DNA from: Chloroflexota bacterium
GTDB lineage: Bacteria > Chloroflexota > Limnocylindria > Limnocylindrales > CSP1-4
DNA: 64,000 nucleotides
Assembly (NCBI GenBank): GCA_027364875.1
Contig: DAHXON010000003.1
Span: forward strand, 22,660-86,659
Direction: 5' to 3'
Positions within the stretch are counted from its first letter, which is position 1, and each line of letters starts with the position of its first letter. The notes under the pieces are model-generated. The model made no database searches. It saw nothing but the letters and a program-made list of their open reading frames with translations, and was not told the DNA's origin. The translations under genes and the position numbers were made by a program. Shown here one piece after another: positions 40,783 to 49,655 of this stretch.

Positions 40783-41301
40783 ATGCGGAATCCACTTACT
40801 GACGCGGAGTCGGAGGAGTCGTTCTTCTACCGATTCGCGGAGTACTACTCACGAAGCCAGAGCATGATGCAGGGGCGTCGCCTGGAGGCGGCCCTCGCGG
40901 GTGGTCGGCCGGTCGGATCATTGCCCGAGGGCTACGCAGTGTCCCAGCGGGGATACGGGGGCAAGCCCATCGCGTGGCAGCCGTCCAAGCCGCTCTCCGA
41001 CATCATCGTTGCCGGGGGCCATCTGCGGCTGGGAGGGGCGACCTATCGCGATCTTGCGGCGTGGGGCAAGACGACAGCGCTCGCGGGCCGCACGCCCAAG
41101 GGCAGCGCGATGACTGCCGCTTGGTGGCGGCGAACGCTGCGCAATCCCAGATATGCTGGCCTTCAGCGGGCGACGCCGTACCTCGGCTACCGCGGCGATG
41201 TGGGTAACGATGCTCGCCGTTCCGCGCGAAACGCAGCGCCGTTGGTGCCCTGTCATCTGCCTCCCCTGTTCACCCGGGAGGAACAGGAACGGATGGCATA
41301 G
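40783..41301 (+). CDS. Recombinase-domain-only paralogue of the large serine recombinase (no catalytic domain)
   Basis: AGGAGG SD 8 nt upstream; 'GSLPEGYAVSQRG...ATYRDLAAWGKTTALAGRTPKGSAMTAAWWRRTLRNPRYAG' aligns with the recombinase at 59224. Confidence 0.75.
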   Translation: MRNPLTDAESEESFFYRFAEYYSRSQSMMQGRRLEAALAGGRPVGSLPEGYAVSQRGYGGKPIAWQPSKPLSDIIVAGGHLRLGGATYRDLAAWGKTTALAGRTPKGSAMTAAWWRRTLRNPRYAGLQRATPYLGYRGDVGNDARRSARNAAPLVPCHLPPLFTREEQERMA

Positions 41302-41397
41302 TTCCTGCGGGATCAACCTGGCGTCGCCGGGATTGATCAGCGGGGCCAATCCCAAACGGGAAGTGCGCTGGATTCTGAGGAGCTGCGTAGCGGCTCC

Positions 41398-41898
41398 TCA
41401 GCTCTCGTCGACAGCCGCCAGGGGTTGGGTCAGGGCCGACGCGGAGTGACGCCTGACCCACCGCCGCGTCGCCGACTGGAGGGCCATGGCGGGGCATTCG
41501 TTGAGCTTACCGCTCGGGAAGACGGCACCCAGCAAGGGGACCAAAACGTAAACGCGCCAGTGACGGTTCGTTGGGGCGATCAACACACGCGCCCCGAGTA
41601 ATTCGCCGGTAGGCGTGCAGTCACAAGCGAGCTGTGCGTCGAGCCACGCATGCGTCAAGGCTGCGACTTCGACTGGCGGCCCAAACGAGGCGACTTCAGC
41701 GAAGGATTGAGCTCCCGGCTGTTGACGCGGGGCCATCTGCAACGCGATCCCAGTGTCTTCGGGACCGTTCCATTGCGAAGCCAGCAATTCCGACAGCTGG
41801 CCCGCCTTGAGGCTCGGGCACGTGACAGACCCGTTGGAGTTTCGGGCGTAGGCCACCACGAAGAACTCGGATGCGCACAGATCTGGCGTCGACATCCG
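41398..41898 (-). CDS. Hypothetical protein, third gene of M41-protease cassette
   Basis: 'MSTPDLCASEFFVVAYARNSNGSVTCPSLKAGQLSELLASQ...', starts immediately after the upstream CDS. Confidence 0.6.
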   Translation of the reverse strand, partial: RMSTPDLCASEFFVVAYARNSNGSVTCPSLKAGQLSELLASQWNGPEDTGIALQMAPRQQPGAQSFAEVASFGPPVEVAALTHAWLDAQLACDCTPTGELLGARVLIAPTNRHWRVYVLVPLLGAVFPSGKLNECPAMALQSATRRWVRRHSASALTQPLAAVDES

Positions 41899-41899
41899 A

Positions 41900-42364
41900 T
41901 CAGTCGATGTGTGCGTGCAGGAGCTTGAAGGGGCCGGTGCCCTGAGCGAGGTCCGGAATTCCATCGACACCAAAACCGGGCCGTTCGAGAGGGTCGGCGA
42001 CGAATGAAAGCGCCTCGAGCGGGGACAGGCTCCAATCGCCGGCGATGTCCACATTCCCGCCGATCGGATGGAAGAGACCACATTGCCAGCCCTCGCCGCG
42101 CACGACCAAGACGACCTGGCAAAACCCGTCGGCAGTCGGTCGGTTCAGGTCGCAGGCAACCTGAGCACGGTCCCATTTCACTGGCAGCTCCTCGCCAGCT
42201 GCCCGAAGAGAAGGCCAACGGCGCAGGACTTCCTCTTCGCCTCGGCCGGCGACCGCTCGCGCCACTGCGGTCAGACTCGCGGCGTAGTACAAGGGAACGC
42301 CCCGGTCGGCCGGCCGCTCTGCGAGTGGCAGACAACTCTGGTTGAGCGCCCCGTACGGTGCCAT
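41900..42364 (-). CDS. Hypothetical protein, second gene of M41-protease cassette
   Basis: 'MAPYGALNQSCLPLAERPADRGVPLYYAASLTAVARAV...', 7 nt after the M41-like CDS. Confidence 0.6.
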   Translation of the reverse strand: MAPYGALNQSCLPLAERPADRGVPLYYAASLTAVARAVAGRGEEEVLRRWPSLRAAGEELPVKWDRAQVACDLNRPTADGFCQVVLVVRGEGWQCGLFHPIGGNVDIAGDWSLSPLEALSFVADPLERPGFGVDGIPDLAQGTGPFKLLHAHID

Positions 42365-42371
42365 AAGCCTG

Positions 42372-43037
42372 CTACGAACTGAGGGGCACCGGGTCAAGCC
42401 CGGCCTCGCGGATCGCCGCGAGGAGCGCCTCGTCGGTAAGCCGCCGGGCGGCATAGAGCCGCCGGGCAAACGCGACGATCTCGTCCCGATGTTCCGCCGC
42501 GAGTTCTTCGGCTCGGGTCCGGGCTCGGGCCACCACGGCGATCGCAGCGCTGGCCCGGATTTCGCGCAGCGACTCCGGCTCCTCGCCCATGAAGCTGCTG
42601 ACCGAGAAGACCGGAGCGTCGGGATCGAGTCCGCTATCGAACCTGCTCAGGGCCAGGCTCGTCGCGTCTGCGATGTCGACTGCCGAGCCCGTCGTAAGCT
42701 CTCCGAGCAGGAGCCTTTCGGCCGCCAGACCGCCGAGCGATACGACGATGCGATCGAACTGGCGACTGGCAGTCATCCATTCGCTCAGGTCGTCGTCGCC
42801 CTCGCCGAACATCGTCATGCCACCGCGTCGACTGGTCACGTCCACTTCCTTGACGCGTATTCGAAGCACCGTGGCCAAAACTACGTGGCCGGCTTCGTGG
42901 GCCGAACAGAGCCTCTTGTCTCCCTCCCAGATGTTGAGGTGAGCAGCCGCCGCGGGGCTGACCGATATCGGGATTCGGCCGTCAATCGACTCTTCGATAT
43001 TGAACGGGACGTAGGGGACGAGATCGGAATCCGCCAC
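42372..43037 (-). CDS. Stand-alone M41 (FtsH-like) zinc metalloprotease domain protein
   Basis: 'SAHEAGHVVLATVLRI' (HExxH) and 'SLGGLAAERLLLGELTTGSAVDIADATSLA' (M41 third-ligand region); no AAA+ domain. Confidence 0.75.
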   Translation of the reverse strand: MADSDLVPYVPFNIEESIDGRIPISVSPAAAAHLNIWEGDKRLCSAHEAGHVVLATVLRIRVKEVDVTSRRGGMTMFGEGDDDLSEWMTASRQFDRIVVSLGGLAAERLLLGELTTGSAVDIADATSLALSRFDSGLDPDAPVFSVSSFMGEEPESLREIRASAAIAVVARARTRAEELAAEHRDEIVAFARRLYAARRLTDEALLAAIREAGLDPVPLSS

Positions 43038-43115
43038 TCAAACCTCCACTCACACTGTTTGGTCGCCCAGACGCACTTCGGTTGACTCAGGCACGCGTCG
43101 GCACACCCTCCGCGT

Positions 43116-43340
43116 ATGGACCGCACACCTGAGTGGCTTTCAACAGAACAGGTCGCCCGCCAGATCGGGATGAGTCCCGAGTGGGTCCGTCGGCAGATCG
43201 GGGCCGGCCGTCTCCGAGCCACGATCTTCCGGACGGGTATGCGTCCGACCTACAGGATCGAGAAGAAGGACCTCCAGACCTTCTTGCTGCGCTTCGCCGA
43301 AACGTTGGACCAGGACATGCCCCCAGGTCCATCGGTGTAG
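43116..43340 (+). CDS. Small HTH DNA-binding protein, excisionase-like
   Basis: 'EWLSTEQVARQIGMSPEWVRRQIGAGRLRATIFRTGMRPTYRIEKKDLQTFLLR' MerR/Xis-type wHTH. Confidence 0.78.
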   Translation: MDRTPEWLSTEQVARQIGMSPEWVRRQIGAGRLRATIFRTGMRPTYRIEKKDLQTFLLRFAETLDQDMPPGPSV

Positions 43341-43474
43341 ACGCCTCGGAAGCCAGAGACGCCAACAAGCGTGCAACCTCCAGACGCCAGTGCTGGTTCG
43401 TCGTGAGATCGAATGCCCAGGTGAGTACGAGCCGAGACCGCGCACGAAGGCTCGCCAGTCACTAGAGTGGAGGC

Positions 43475-44383
43475 ATGGCAGGGGCAACGATCAAGATCTT
43501 CCTGGCTGAAGGGACTCCCCTTGGGCTGCGAGTCATCGAGAAGTCGAACTGGACGGGTCGCGGCTTCGACTTTGCGCGTGCCGACTGGCCCAAGGTCCGC
43601 GCGCGAGAGGACTTCGGCAAGCCCGGCGTCTACGTGCTGCGCGGCTTGGGTGAGGACGGCCTGGCTCGGGTTTACATCGGCGAAGCGGACGAGCTCCGGG
43701 CACGGATCAACCAGCACTTTTCGGGGCCTGGGGCGAAGGACTTCTGGGAGCGCGCCGTTGCCTTCACTAGCAAGGACGAGAACCTCAACAAGGCCCACGT
43801 TCGCTTTCTAGAATCCAGGCTAGTTTCTCTCGGTCATGCCGCGAAGCGGGCGAAGCTCGAAAACGGCAATGTTCCAACTCAGCCAGCGCTGTCCGAGTCC
43901 GATCGATGCGAGGCAGAGACCTTCCTCGAGGAAATGCTGGTGATCTACCCGCTGCTGGGCATTGACGCGTTCACCCCAGCTCCCGCCCAGCGGACGGACC
44001 CAGCGTCTGTGCTCTCCATGCATGGCCGCGGCATCGCGGCCACCGGACGCGACTCGGCTGAAGGATTCATCGTGTTCGAGGGATCACGCGCGGCCAAGGA
44101 TGAGGTCCCATCGCTGACCGATTATGTGAGGCGACTTCGAGCGTCGTTGATCGCCGCAGGGGTACTGATCGATGGAGGATCGTCTTTGCGGCTTGCCCAG
44201 GACTACACCTTTGGCTCTCCGTCATTTGCTGCCGCCGTGATGCTGGGGCGTACTGCCAATGGACGCGCCGAATGGAAGGACAGACTCGGACGCTCCCTCA
44301 GGTCAATCCAGGAAGCGGTCTCGGAGGCTGGCCTGGGCGCGACTCCGAGCGACAGTGCGAACCAGCCGAAAGCGACGAACTGA
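43475..44383 (+). CDS. GIY-YIG nuclease-like / DUF4357 protein
   Basis: 'GVYVLRGLGEDGLARVYIGEADELRARINQHF' GIY-YIG-like; C-terminal 'SLRLAQDYTFGSPSFAAAVMLGRTANGRAEWKD' DUF4357. Confidence 0.82.
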   Translation: MAGATIKIFLAEGTPLGLRVIEKSNWTGRGFDFARADWPKVRAREDFGKPGVYVLRGLGEDGLARVYIGEADELRARINQHFSGPGAKDFWERAVAFTSKDENLNKAHVRFLESRLVSLGHAAKRAKLENGNVPTQPALSESDRCEAETFLEEMLVIYPLLGIDAFTPAPAQRTDPASVLSMHGRGIAATGRDSAEGFIVFEGSRAAKDEVPSLTDYVRRLRASLIAAGVLIDGGSSLRLAQDYTFGSPSFAAAVMLGRTANGRAEWKDRLGRSLRSIQEAVSEAGLGATPSDSANQPKATN

Positions 44384-44500
44384 ACATGACAGTTGCCCTT
44401 CAACTTCCGAGCTCGCCGACGGCCAGAGATCACGTTATCCAGCCAATGAGGCGGGAGACGTTGGCAATACGCCGACACCACGCGATGTCGAAAGGGCGGA

Positions 44501-46915
44501 GTGGCTCAAGGGTCTCCTCCGAGGCCGACTCTGGCCAGGCTGCGAGCCGACGACGCTCCTCCGCGGGAGTTGCACACCGTGGCGACTGAAGCAGATACCT
44601 GTCGCAGGTACGTACTTCCCAGACTCTACGAGGCCGGGTGGACCGACGAGCAGATCAGTGAGCAAAGAACTTTCACTGACGGCCGGATCATGGTTACCGG
44701 CGCGAAGGTCTGGCGGCGACCACAGAAGCGCGCGGATTACCTGCTTCGCTACAGGCCGGACTTGATGCTTGCCGTTGTCGAAGCAAAGGCCTCGGACAAG
44801 AGCCCCGGAGACGGCCTCCAGCAAGCCAAGGACTACGCGACGGTTCTGGACCTGAAGTTCGCCTACTCGACGAACGGTCGCGGAATAGTCGAGTTCGACT
44901 TTCTGACCGGGCGTGAAACCATGCTGGAGGCCTTCCCGAAGCCAGATGAGCTCTGGAAACGGCTGCAGCGAACAATAGGGCTGAAGGGTGCAGATCAGGA
45001 GCAGCGGTTCCTTGCGCCGACGCTCCCAATCGCGGGCAAGCCTCTTCGGTACTACCAAGAGATCGCGATAAATCACGTCATTCGCGCATTGTTGGCCGGC
45101 CAACGTCGAGTCCTCGTGAACATGGCCACGGGCACTGGCAAGACCGACGTGGCGTTCCATATCTGCTGGAAGCTGTGGAGTTCCCGTTGGAACCGGACGG
45201 GCGAGCCACGCCGGCCGCGCATGCTATTTCTATCAGATCGCTCGATCCTCGTTGATGATCCCAAAGACAAGCAATTCGCGCCGTTCGGCGACGCCCGATG
45301 GAAGATCCAAGGTGAGGCGATCAAGAGCCGGGAGATGTACTTCGCGACATATCAAGCGATCGCCGAAGACGAGCGCCGGCCCGGTTTGTACCGTGACTAT
45401 CCTCCGGGGTTCTTTGACCTAATCGTCGTGGATGAATGTCATCGTGGGAGTGCACGCGATGAGAGTAATTGGCGGGAAATCCTTGAGTACTTTGCGCCCG
45501 CGTATCAGTTCGGAATGACAGCAACTCCGTTACGCGATGAGAATCGGGATTCCTACGCCTACTTTGGCGACCCCGTGTATTCCTACAGCCTCCGCCAAGG
45601 AATCGACGACGGATTCCTTGCCCCGTATCGGGTACATCGGATCGTGACGGATGTCGATGCGGCAGGTTGGCGACCACTCAGAGACGAGGTGGATCGCTAC
45701 GGACGGCTCATTCCTGACGGCGAGTACGAAACAGCCGACTTCGAGCGGATCGTCGCGCTGCGCGCACGCACACAGGCTATTGCCAAGAGCATCGCGGACT
45801 TTCTTAAAGCGACCGATCCGTACGCCAAGACCATAGTCTTCTGCGTTGACCAAGAACATGCCGACGACATGAGGCGAGCAATCTCCAACGAATGCTCCGA
45901 GTTCGTTCGTGCCCACCCAGACTATGCCGTTCGCGTGGTGTCTGACGAGGGGGATATCGGCAGGGGCCACCTGAGCCGATTCCAGGAACCTGAGGGCGTA
46001 ACCCCGGTCGTTGTCACCACGTCGCGGCTACTGACTACGGGCATCGACGCACCAACGTGCAAGAACATAGTGATCGCTCGGATGGTCGATTCCATGACCG
46101 AGTTCAAGCAGATCATCGGCCGGGGCACGCGGGTCCGGGCCGACCAAGGCAAGCTCTGGTTTTCCATACTCGACTACACCGGCAGCGCTACTCGCCTGTT
46201 CGCCGACCCGGAGTTCGATGGCGATCCAATCGACCCGCCAACCGAGACACCCGTCGATCGCCCGATCCCCCCTCTTGAAGGGATTGGGCCGTACGACTTT
46301 CCCGAGGACGTGCCACCCGAACCCATGGAGGCGTCCCTCCGGAAGCTATACGTTGACGGGGGTTTGGTCGAGATCTCGACCCACATCGTCTACGAACTTG
46401 ACAGTCAGGGTCGACGCCTGCGTGTTGTCCGATACGTCGACTACGCGTCGGAGCACGTTCGTAGCCTTTGGACCACGGCGGCCGACCTTCGGGCTCACTG
46501 GAGCAACGCCGACGAACGCTCCTCCATTGTCGAGTCATTGGAGACTCGAGGCATCAGCCTCGATCAACTGGCGGAGGCCGTTGGCCAACCAGAGGCTGAT
46601 CCTTTTGATCTGCTGTGCTATGTGGCATTCAATGCCCCGCTGCGAACCCGGCGCGAGCGGGCAGAGCAGTTGCGCAGAGGGCGAGGGGATTTCTGGGAGA
46701 GGTTCAAGCCGGAGGCACAAACGATCCTTTCTGAAGTCCTTGAGAAGTATGTGGAACACGGCACAACGCAATTCAAGATCCCGGACATCTTGAAGGTTGC
46801 GCCACTATCCGGTCACGGCAACATACTTGAAATTGCAGAGAAGTTCGGAGGAGCAGACAACCTGCGATCAGCCATCAATAGCATGCAGAGCCTTCTCTAC
46901 AGTGATGCGGCTTGA
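44501..46915 (+). CDS. hsdR: Type I restriction enzyme R subunit
   Basis: N-terminal 'RADYLLRYRPDLMLAVVEAKASD', helicase 'MATGTGKTDVAF', 'VVDECHRGSARDESNWREILEYF', 'QIIGRGTRVR'. Confidence 0.93.
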   Translation: MAQGSPPRPTLARLRADDAPPRELHTVATEADTCRRYVLPRLYEAGWTDEQISEQRTFTDGRIMVTGAKVWRRPQKRADYLLRYRPDLMLAVVEAKASDKSPGDGLQQAKDYATVLDLKFAYSTNGRGIVEFDFLTGRETMLEAFPKPDELWKRLQRTIGLKGADQEQRFLAPTLPIAGKPLRYYQEIAINHVIRALLAGQRRVLVNMATGTGKTDVAFHICWKLWSSRWNRTGEPRRPRMLFLSDRSILVDDPKDKQFAPFGDARWKIQGEAIKSREMYFATYQAIAEDERRPGLYRDYPPGFFDLIVVDECHRGSARDESNWREILEYFAPAYQFGMTATPLRDENRDSYAYFGDPVYSYSLRQGIDDGFLAPYRVHRIVTDVDAAGWRPLRDEVDRYGRLIPDGEYETADFERIVALRARTQAIAKSIADFLKATDPYAKTIVFCVDQEHADDMRRAISNECSEFVRAHPDYAVRVVSDEGDIGRGHLSRFQEPEGVTPVVVTTSRLLTTGIDAPTCKNIVIARMVDSMTEFKQIIGRGTRVRADQGKLWFSILDYTGSATRLFADPEFDGDPIDPPTETPVDRPIPPLEGIGPYDFPEDVPPEPMEASLRKLYVDGGLVEISTHIVYELDSQGRRLRVVRYVDYASEHVRSLWTTAADLRAHWSNADERSSIVESLETRGISLDQLAEAVGQPEADPFDLLCYVAFNAPLRTRRERAEQLRRGRGDFWERFKPEAQTILSEVLEKYVEHGTTQFKIPDILKVAPLSGHGNILEIAEKFGGADNLRSAINSMQSLLYSDAA

Positions 46916-48459
46916 GGAATACCTTGGCTATCAGGAACCGCTCAGAATCGACTAGTACGACCGCGCAGCAACTCGGCAATCTGATCAAGTCCTGCCGCGA
47001 CATTATGCGCAAGGACAAGGGCCTCAATGGCGATCTCGATCGACTGCCTATGCTGACGTGGGTCCTGTTCCTCAAGTTTCTTGACGACCTAGAGCGCGTT
47101 CGCGAGACCGAAGCACAGCTCGAGGGGCTTGCCTTTCGGCCGGCTATCGAGGCTCCATATCGGTGGCGCGACTGGGCGGCCGCTCCAGACGGAATCACCG
47201 GCGACGCGCTGATCGCCTTCATCAACCAAGAGGAAGCGATCCGGCCAGATGGCACCAAGGGTCCTGGCTTGTTTGCCACTCTCCGCTCGCTGCCGCGTGG
47301 CCAGGGCAATGATCGGCGGGACGTGATCCGAACCGTCTTCGCTGGCACGGCAAATCGCATGCTAAATGGATACCTGTTGCGTGACATGCTCAACAGAGTG
47401 GAGGGTATCCATTTCAACTCTTCCGAGGAGATCTCCACCCTCGGGAGTCTCTACGAGTCCATGCTCAAAGACATGCGCGATGCGGCCGGCGATTCGGGCG
47501 AGTTCTACACACCCCGGGCACTTGTCAAGTTCATCGTCGGCGTGGTTGATCCTCGCCTTGGCGAAACTGTGCTCGATCCTGCGTGCGGGACGGGCGGCTT
47601 CCTAACGGAGTCGTTCGAGCACATTCGACGCCAATGCCGAACTGCCGAGGATCAACGGCTTCTGCAGGAACACACGATATCTGGTGTAGAGGCGAAATCT
47701 CTACCGTACTTGCTGTGCCAGATGAATCTGCTCCTCCACGGCCTTGAATCACCAAACATCGACCCGCTCAACGCGCTCCGCCATAAGCTCGGGGAGATTG
47801 GAGACGCTCAACGGGTCGACGTTATCCTCACGAATCCGCCTTTTGGGGCTGAGGAACAACGTGGGATCCTGGGGAATTTTCCAGCGGATAAGCAGACTAC
47901 CGAAACAGCACTTCTGTTCCTGCAACTAATCATGCGTCGGTTGAACCGGGGAGCGAAACCCGGGCGGGCCGCGCTGATCGTGCCGAATGGCATACTTTCG
48001 AGCGACGGAATCGGAGCTCGCGTGAAGGAAGAGCTAGTCCGTGGCTTCAACCTCCACACCATTGTTCGCCTGCCCAATGGCGTCTTCTCGCCGTACACGC
48101 CCATACCAACGAATGTCATGTTCTTCGACCGGTCGCGTCCAACCGAGGACATCTGGTACTACGAGTTGGGGTTGCCGGACGGTCGCAAGAACTACACCAA
48201 GACAAGGCCACTTCGCTTGGAAGAGTTTGCTGATTGCGTCAGTTGGTGGACGCAGCGGGTCGAGAGTGACCGCGCCTGGAAGGTGTCGGCAGACGACGTA
48301 GTCGCGGATGGATGCAATCTGGATCGTACGAATCCAGCGAGAAAGGTGGACTTCGAGCACATTCCGGCAGAGGAACTAGTGGACGACATCCTGCTGAAGG
48401 AGCAGCGGATTGCTGCGATAGTCGACGAAATCAGGACTCAGTTGAGCCACATGGCATGA
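46912..48459 (+). CDS. hsdM: Type I restriction-modification DNA methylase M subunit
   Basis: 'VLDPACGTGGFL' and 'ILTNPPFGAEEQ' N6-methylase motifs; TTG start overlaps hsdR stop. Confidence 0.95.
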   Translation: MRNTLAIRNRSESTSTTAQQLGNLIKSCRDIMRKDKGLNGDLDRLPMLTWVLFLKFLDDLERVRETEAQLEGLAFRPAIEAPYRWRDWAAAPDGITGDALIAFINQEEAIRPDGTKGPGLFATLRSLPRGQGNDRRDVIRTVFAGTANRMLNGYLLRDMLNRVEGIHFNSSEEISTLGSLYESMLKDMRDAAGDSGEFYTPRALVKFIVGVVDPRLGETVLDPACGTGGFLTESFEHIRRQCRTAEDQRLLQEHTISGVEAKSLPYLLCQMNLLLHGLESPNIDPLNALRHKLGEIGDAQRVDVILTNPPFGAEEQRGILGNFPADKQTTETALLFLQLIMRRLNRGAKPGRAALIVPNGILSSDGIGARVKEELVRGFNLHTIVRLPNGVFSPYTPIPTNVMFFDRSRPTEDIWYYELGLPDGRKNYTKTRPLRLEEFADCVSWWTQRVESDRAWKVSADDVVADGCNLDRTNPARKVDFEHIPAEELVDDILLKEQRIAAIVDEIRTQLSHMA

Positions 48460-49655
48460 CCAAGGCGCTGACCAGAGTCCGCTTTGGGGAGTTTCTCCGA
48501 CCCAATAGCAGGCCATACACCTTGGGGCCGGCGGAAGATGCAAATCTGGTCGGCATGAGGCTGTATGGCGCTGGACCGTTTCATCGTGAGCTCAAGCTTG
48601 GGGCGCATATCGCCAAGAAGACACACTTCGTTGTCAGGACCGGAGATGTCATCTACAACAAGTTGTTCGCCTGGAAGGGCACGTTCGGGGTTGTCCCGCC
48701 GAGCCTCGAGGGAATGCTCGTTTCTGACAAGTTCCCGACGTACGCGCTCGACGAGACGGTGGTCGACCCCCAGTACCTGCAATGGTTCTTCCGTTGCCCG
48801 CCACTGTGGGAACAAGCGCGTGCGATGTCCACGGGGTCTGCGGCGGTCTCGAAGCTAACGCTGAACCCGCCGAAATTCCTGCTCCTCGAAATTCCGTTGC
48901 CGACCTCCTTAGAGGAACAACGGCAAGTTGTGTCGCATCTGAATGGCCTGGCGGCGCAGATCGCGGAGGCTAGAGGCTTGCGAGAACGGGCTATCCGAGG
49001 ACGAGACGCGTTGATGGCCTCAGCGCTGGAAAGCCGGCTTCGGTCAATCCCGGTAACCGCCAGACTCGCTCACTATTTGGTCGCACCGCCGCGGAACGGG
49101 TGGTCTCCCAGGTGCGATAACACCGAGGGGGGCACCGCCGTGCTGTCGTTGGGAGCCGTCACCGGGTTCAGGTATCGTGCGACGGAGTTCAAGAGAACGT
49201 CCTTGCCTGTCCGTGAAGAGGCGCACTACTGGCTTCGGCCAGGCGACTTGCTGATTACCCGCAGCAACACGCCAGATCTCGTTGGGCACGCCGCGATCTA
49301 TAGCGGCACCCCAAACCCTTGCATCTACCCTGACCTGATGATGAAGCTGCAGGTTCGCGAACAAGACGCCGATCCGCGCTTCGTTTGGTACTGGCTCCAA
49401 TCGTCCGTCGTGCGGGAGTTCGTGGCACGCAATGCCAAAGGAACGAGCCCCACGATGAAGAAGATCTCCCAGCGCATTGTTTCTCAGATCCCGTTCCCAG
49501 TTCTGAGCCTGGCCGAGCAACAGCGCATAGTGTCCGAACTCGACACGCTCCAAACTCAAGCTGACCAACTGAAACGCCTTCAGGAAGAGACAGGCACCGA
49601 ACTCGACGCCTTGATGCCTTCGCTGCTGAGCCGCGCCTTTGGCGGGGAGCCCTGA
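48456..49655 (+). CDS. hsdS: Type I restriction specificity S subunit
   Basis: Two TRD-like halves; 'IPLPTSLEEQRQVVSHLNGLAAQI' and 'IPFPVLSLAEQQRIVSELDTLQTQADQLKRLQ'; ATGA overlap with hsdM. Confidence 0.92.
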   Translation: MTKALTRVRFGEFLRPNSRPYTLGPAEDANLVGMRLYGAGPFHRELKLGAHIAKKTHFVVRTGDVIYNKLFAWKGTFGVVPPSLEGMLVSDKFPTYALDETVVDPQYLQWFFRCPPLWEQARAMSTGSAAVSKLTLNPPKFLLLEIPLPTSLEEQRQVVSHLNGLAAQIAEARGLRERAIRGRDALMASALESRLRSIPVTARLAHYLVAPPRNGWSPRCDNTEGGTAVLSLGAVTGFRYRATEFKRTSLPVREEAHYWLRPGDLLITRSNTPDLVGHAAIYSGTPNPCIYPDLMMKLQVREQDADPRFVWYWLQSSVVREFVARNAKGTSPTMKKISQRIVSQIPFPVLSLAEQQRIVSELDTLQTQADQLKRLQEETGTELDALMPSLLSRAFGGEP

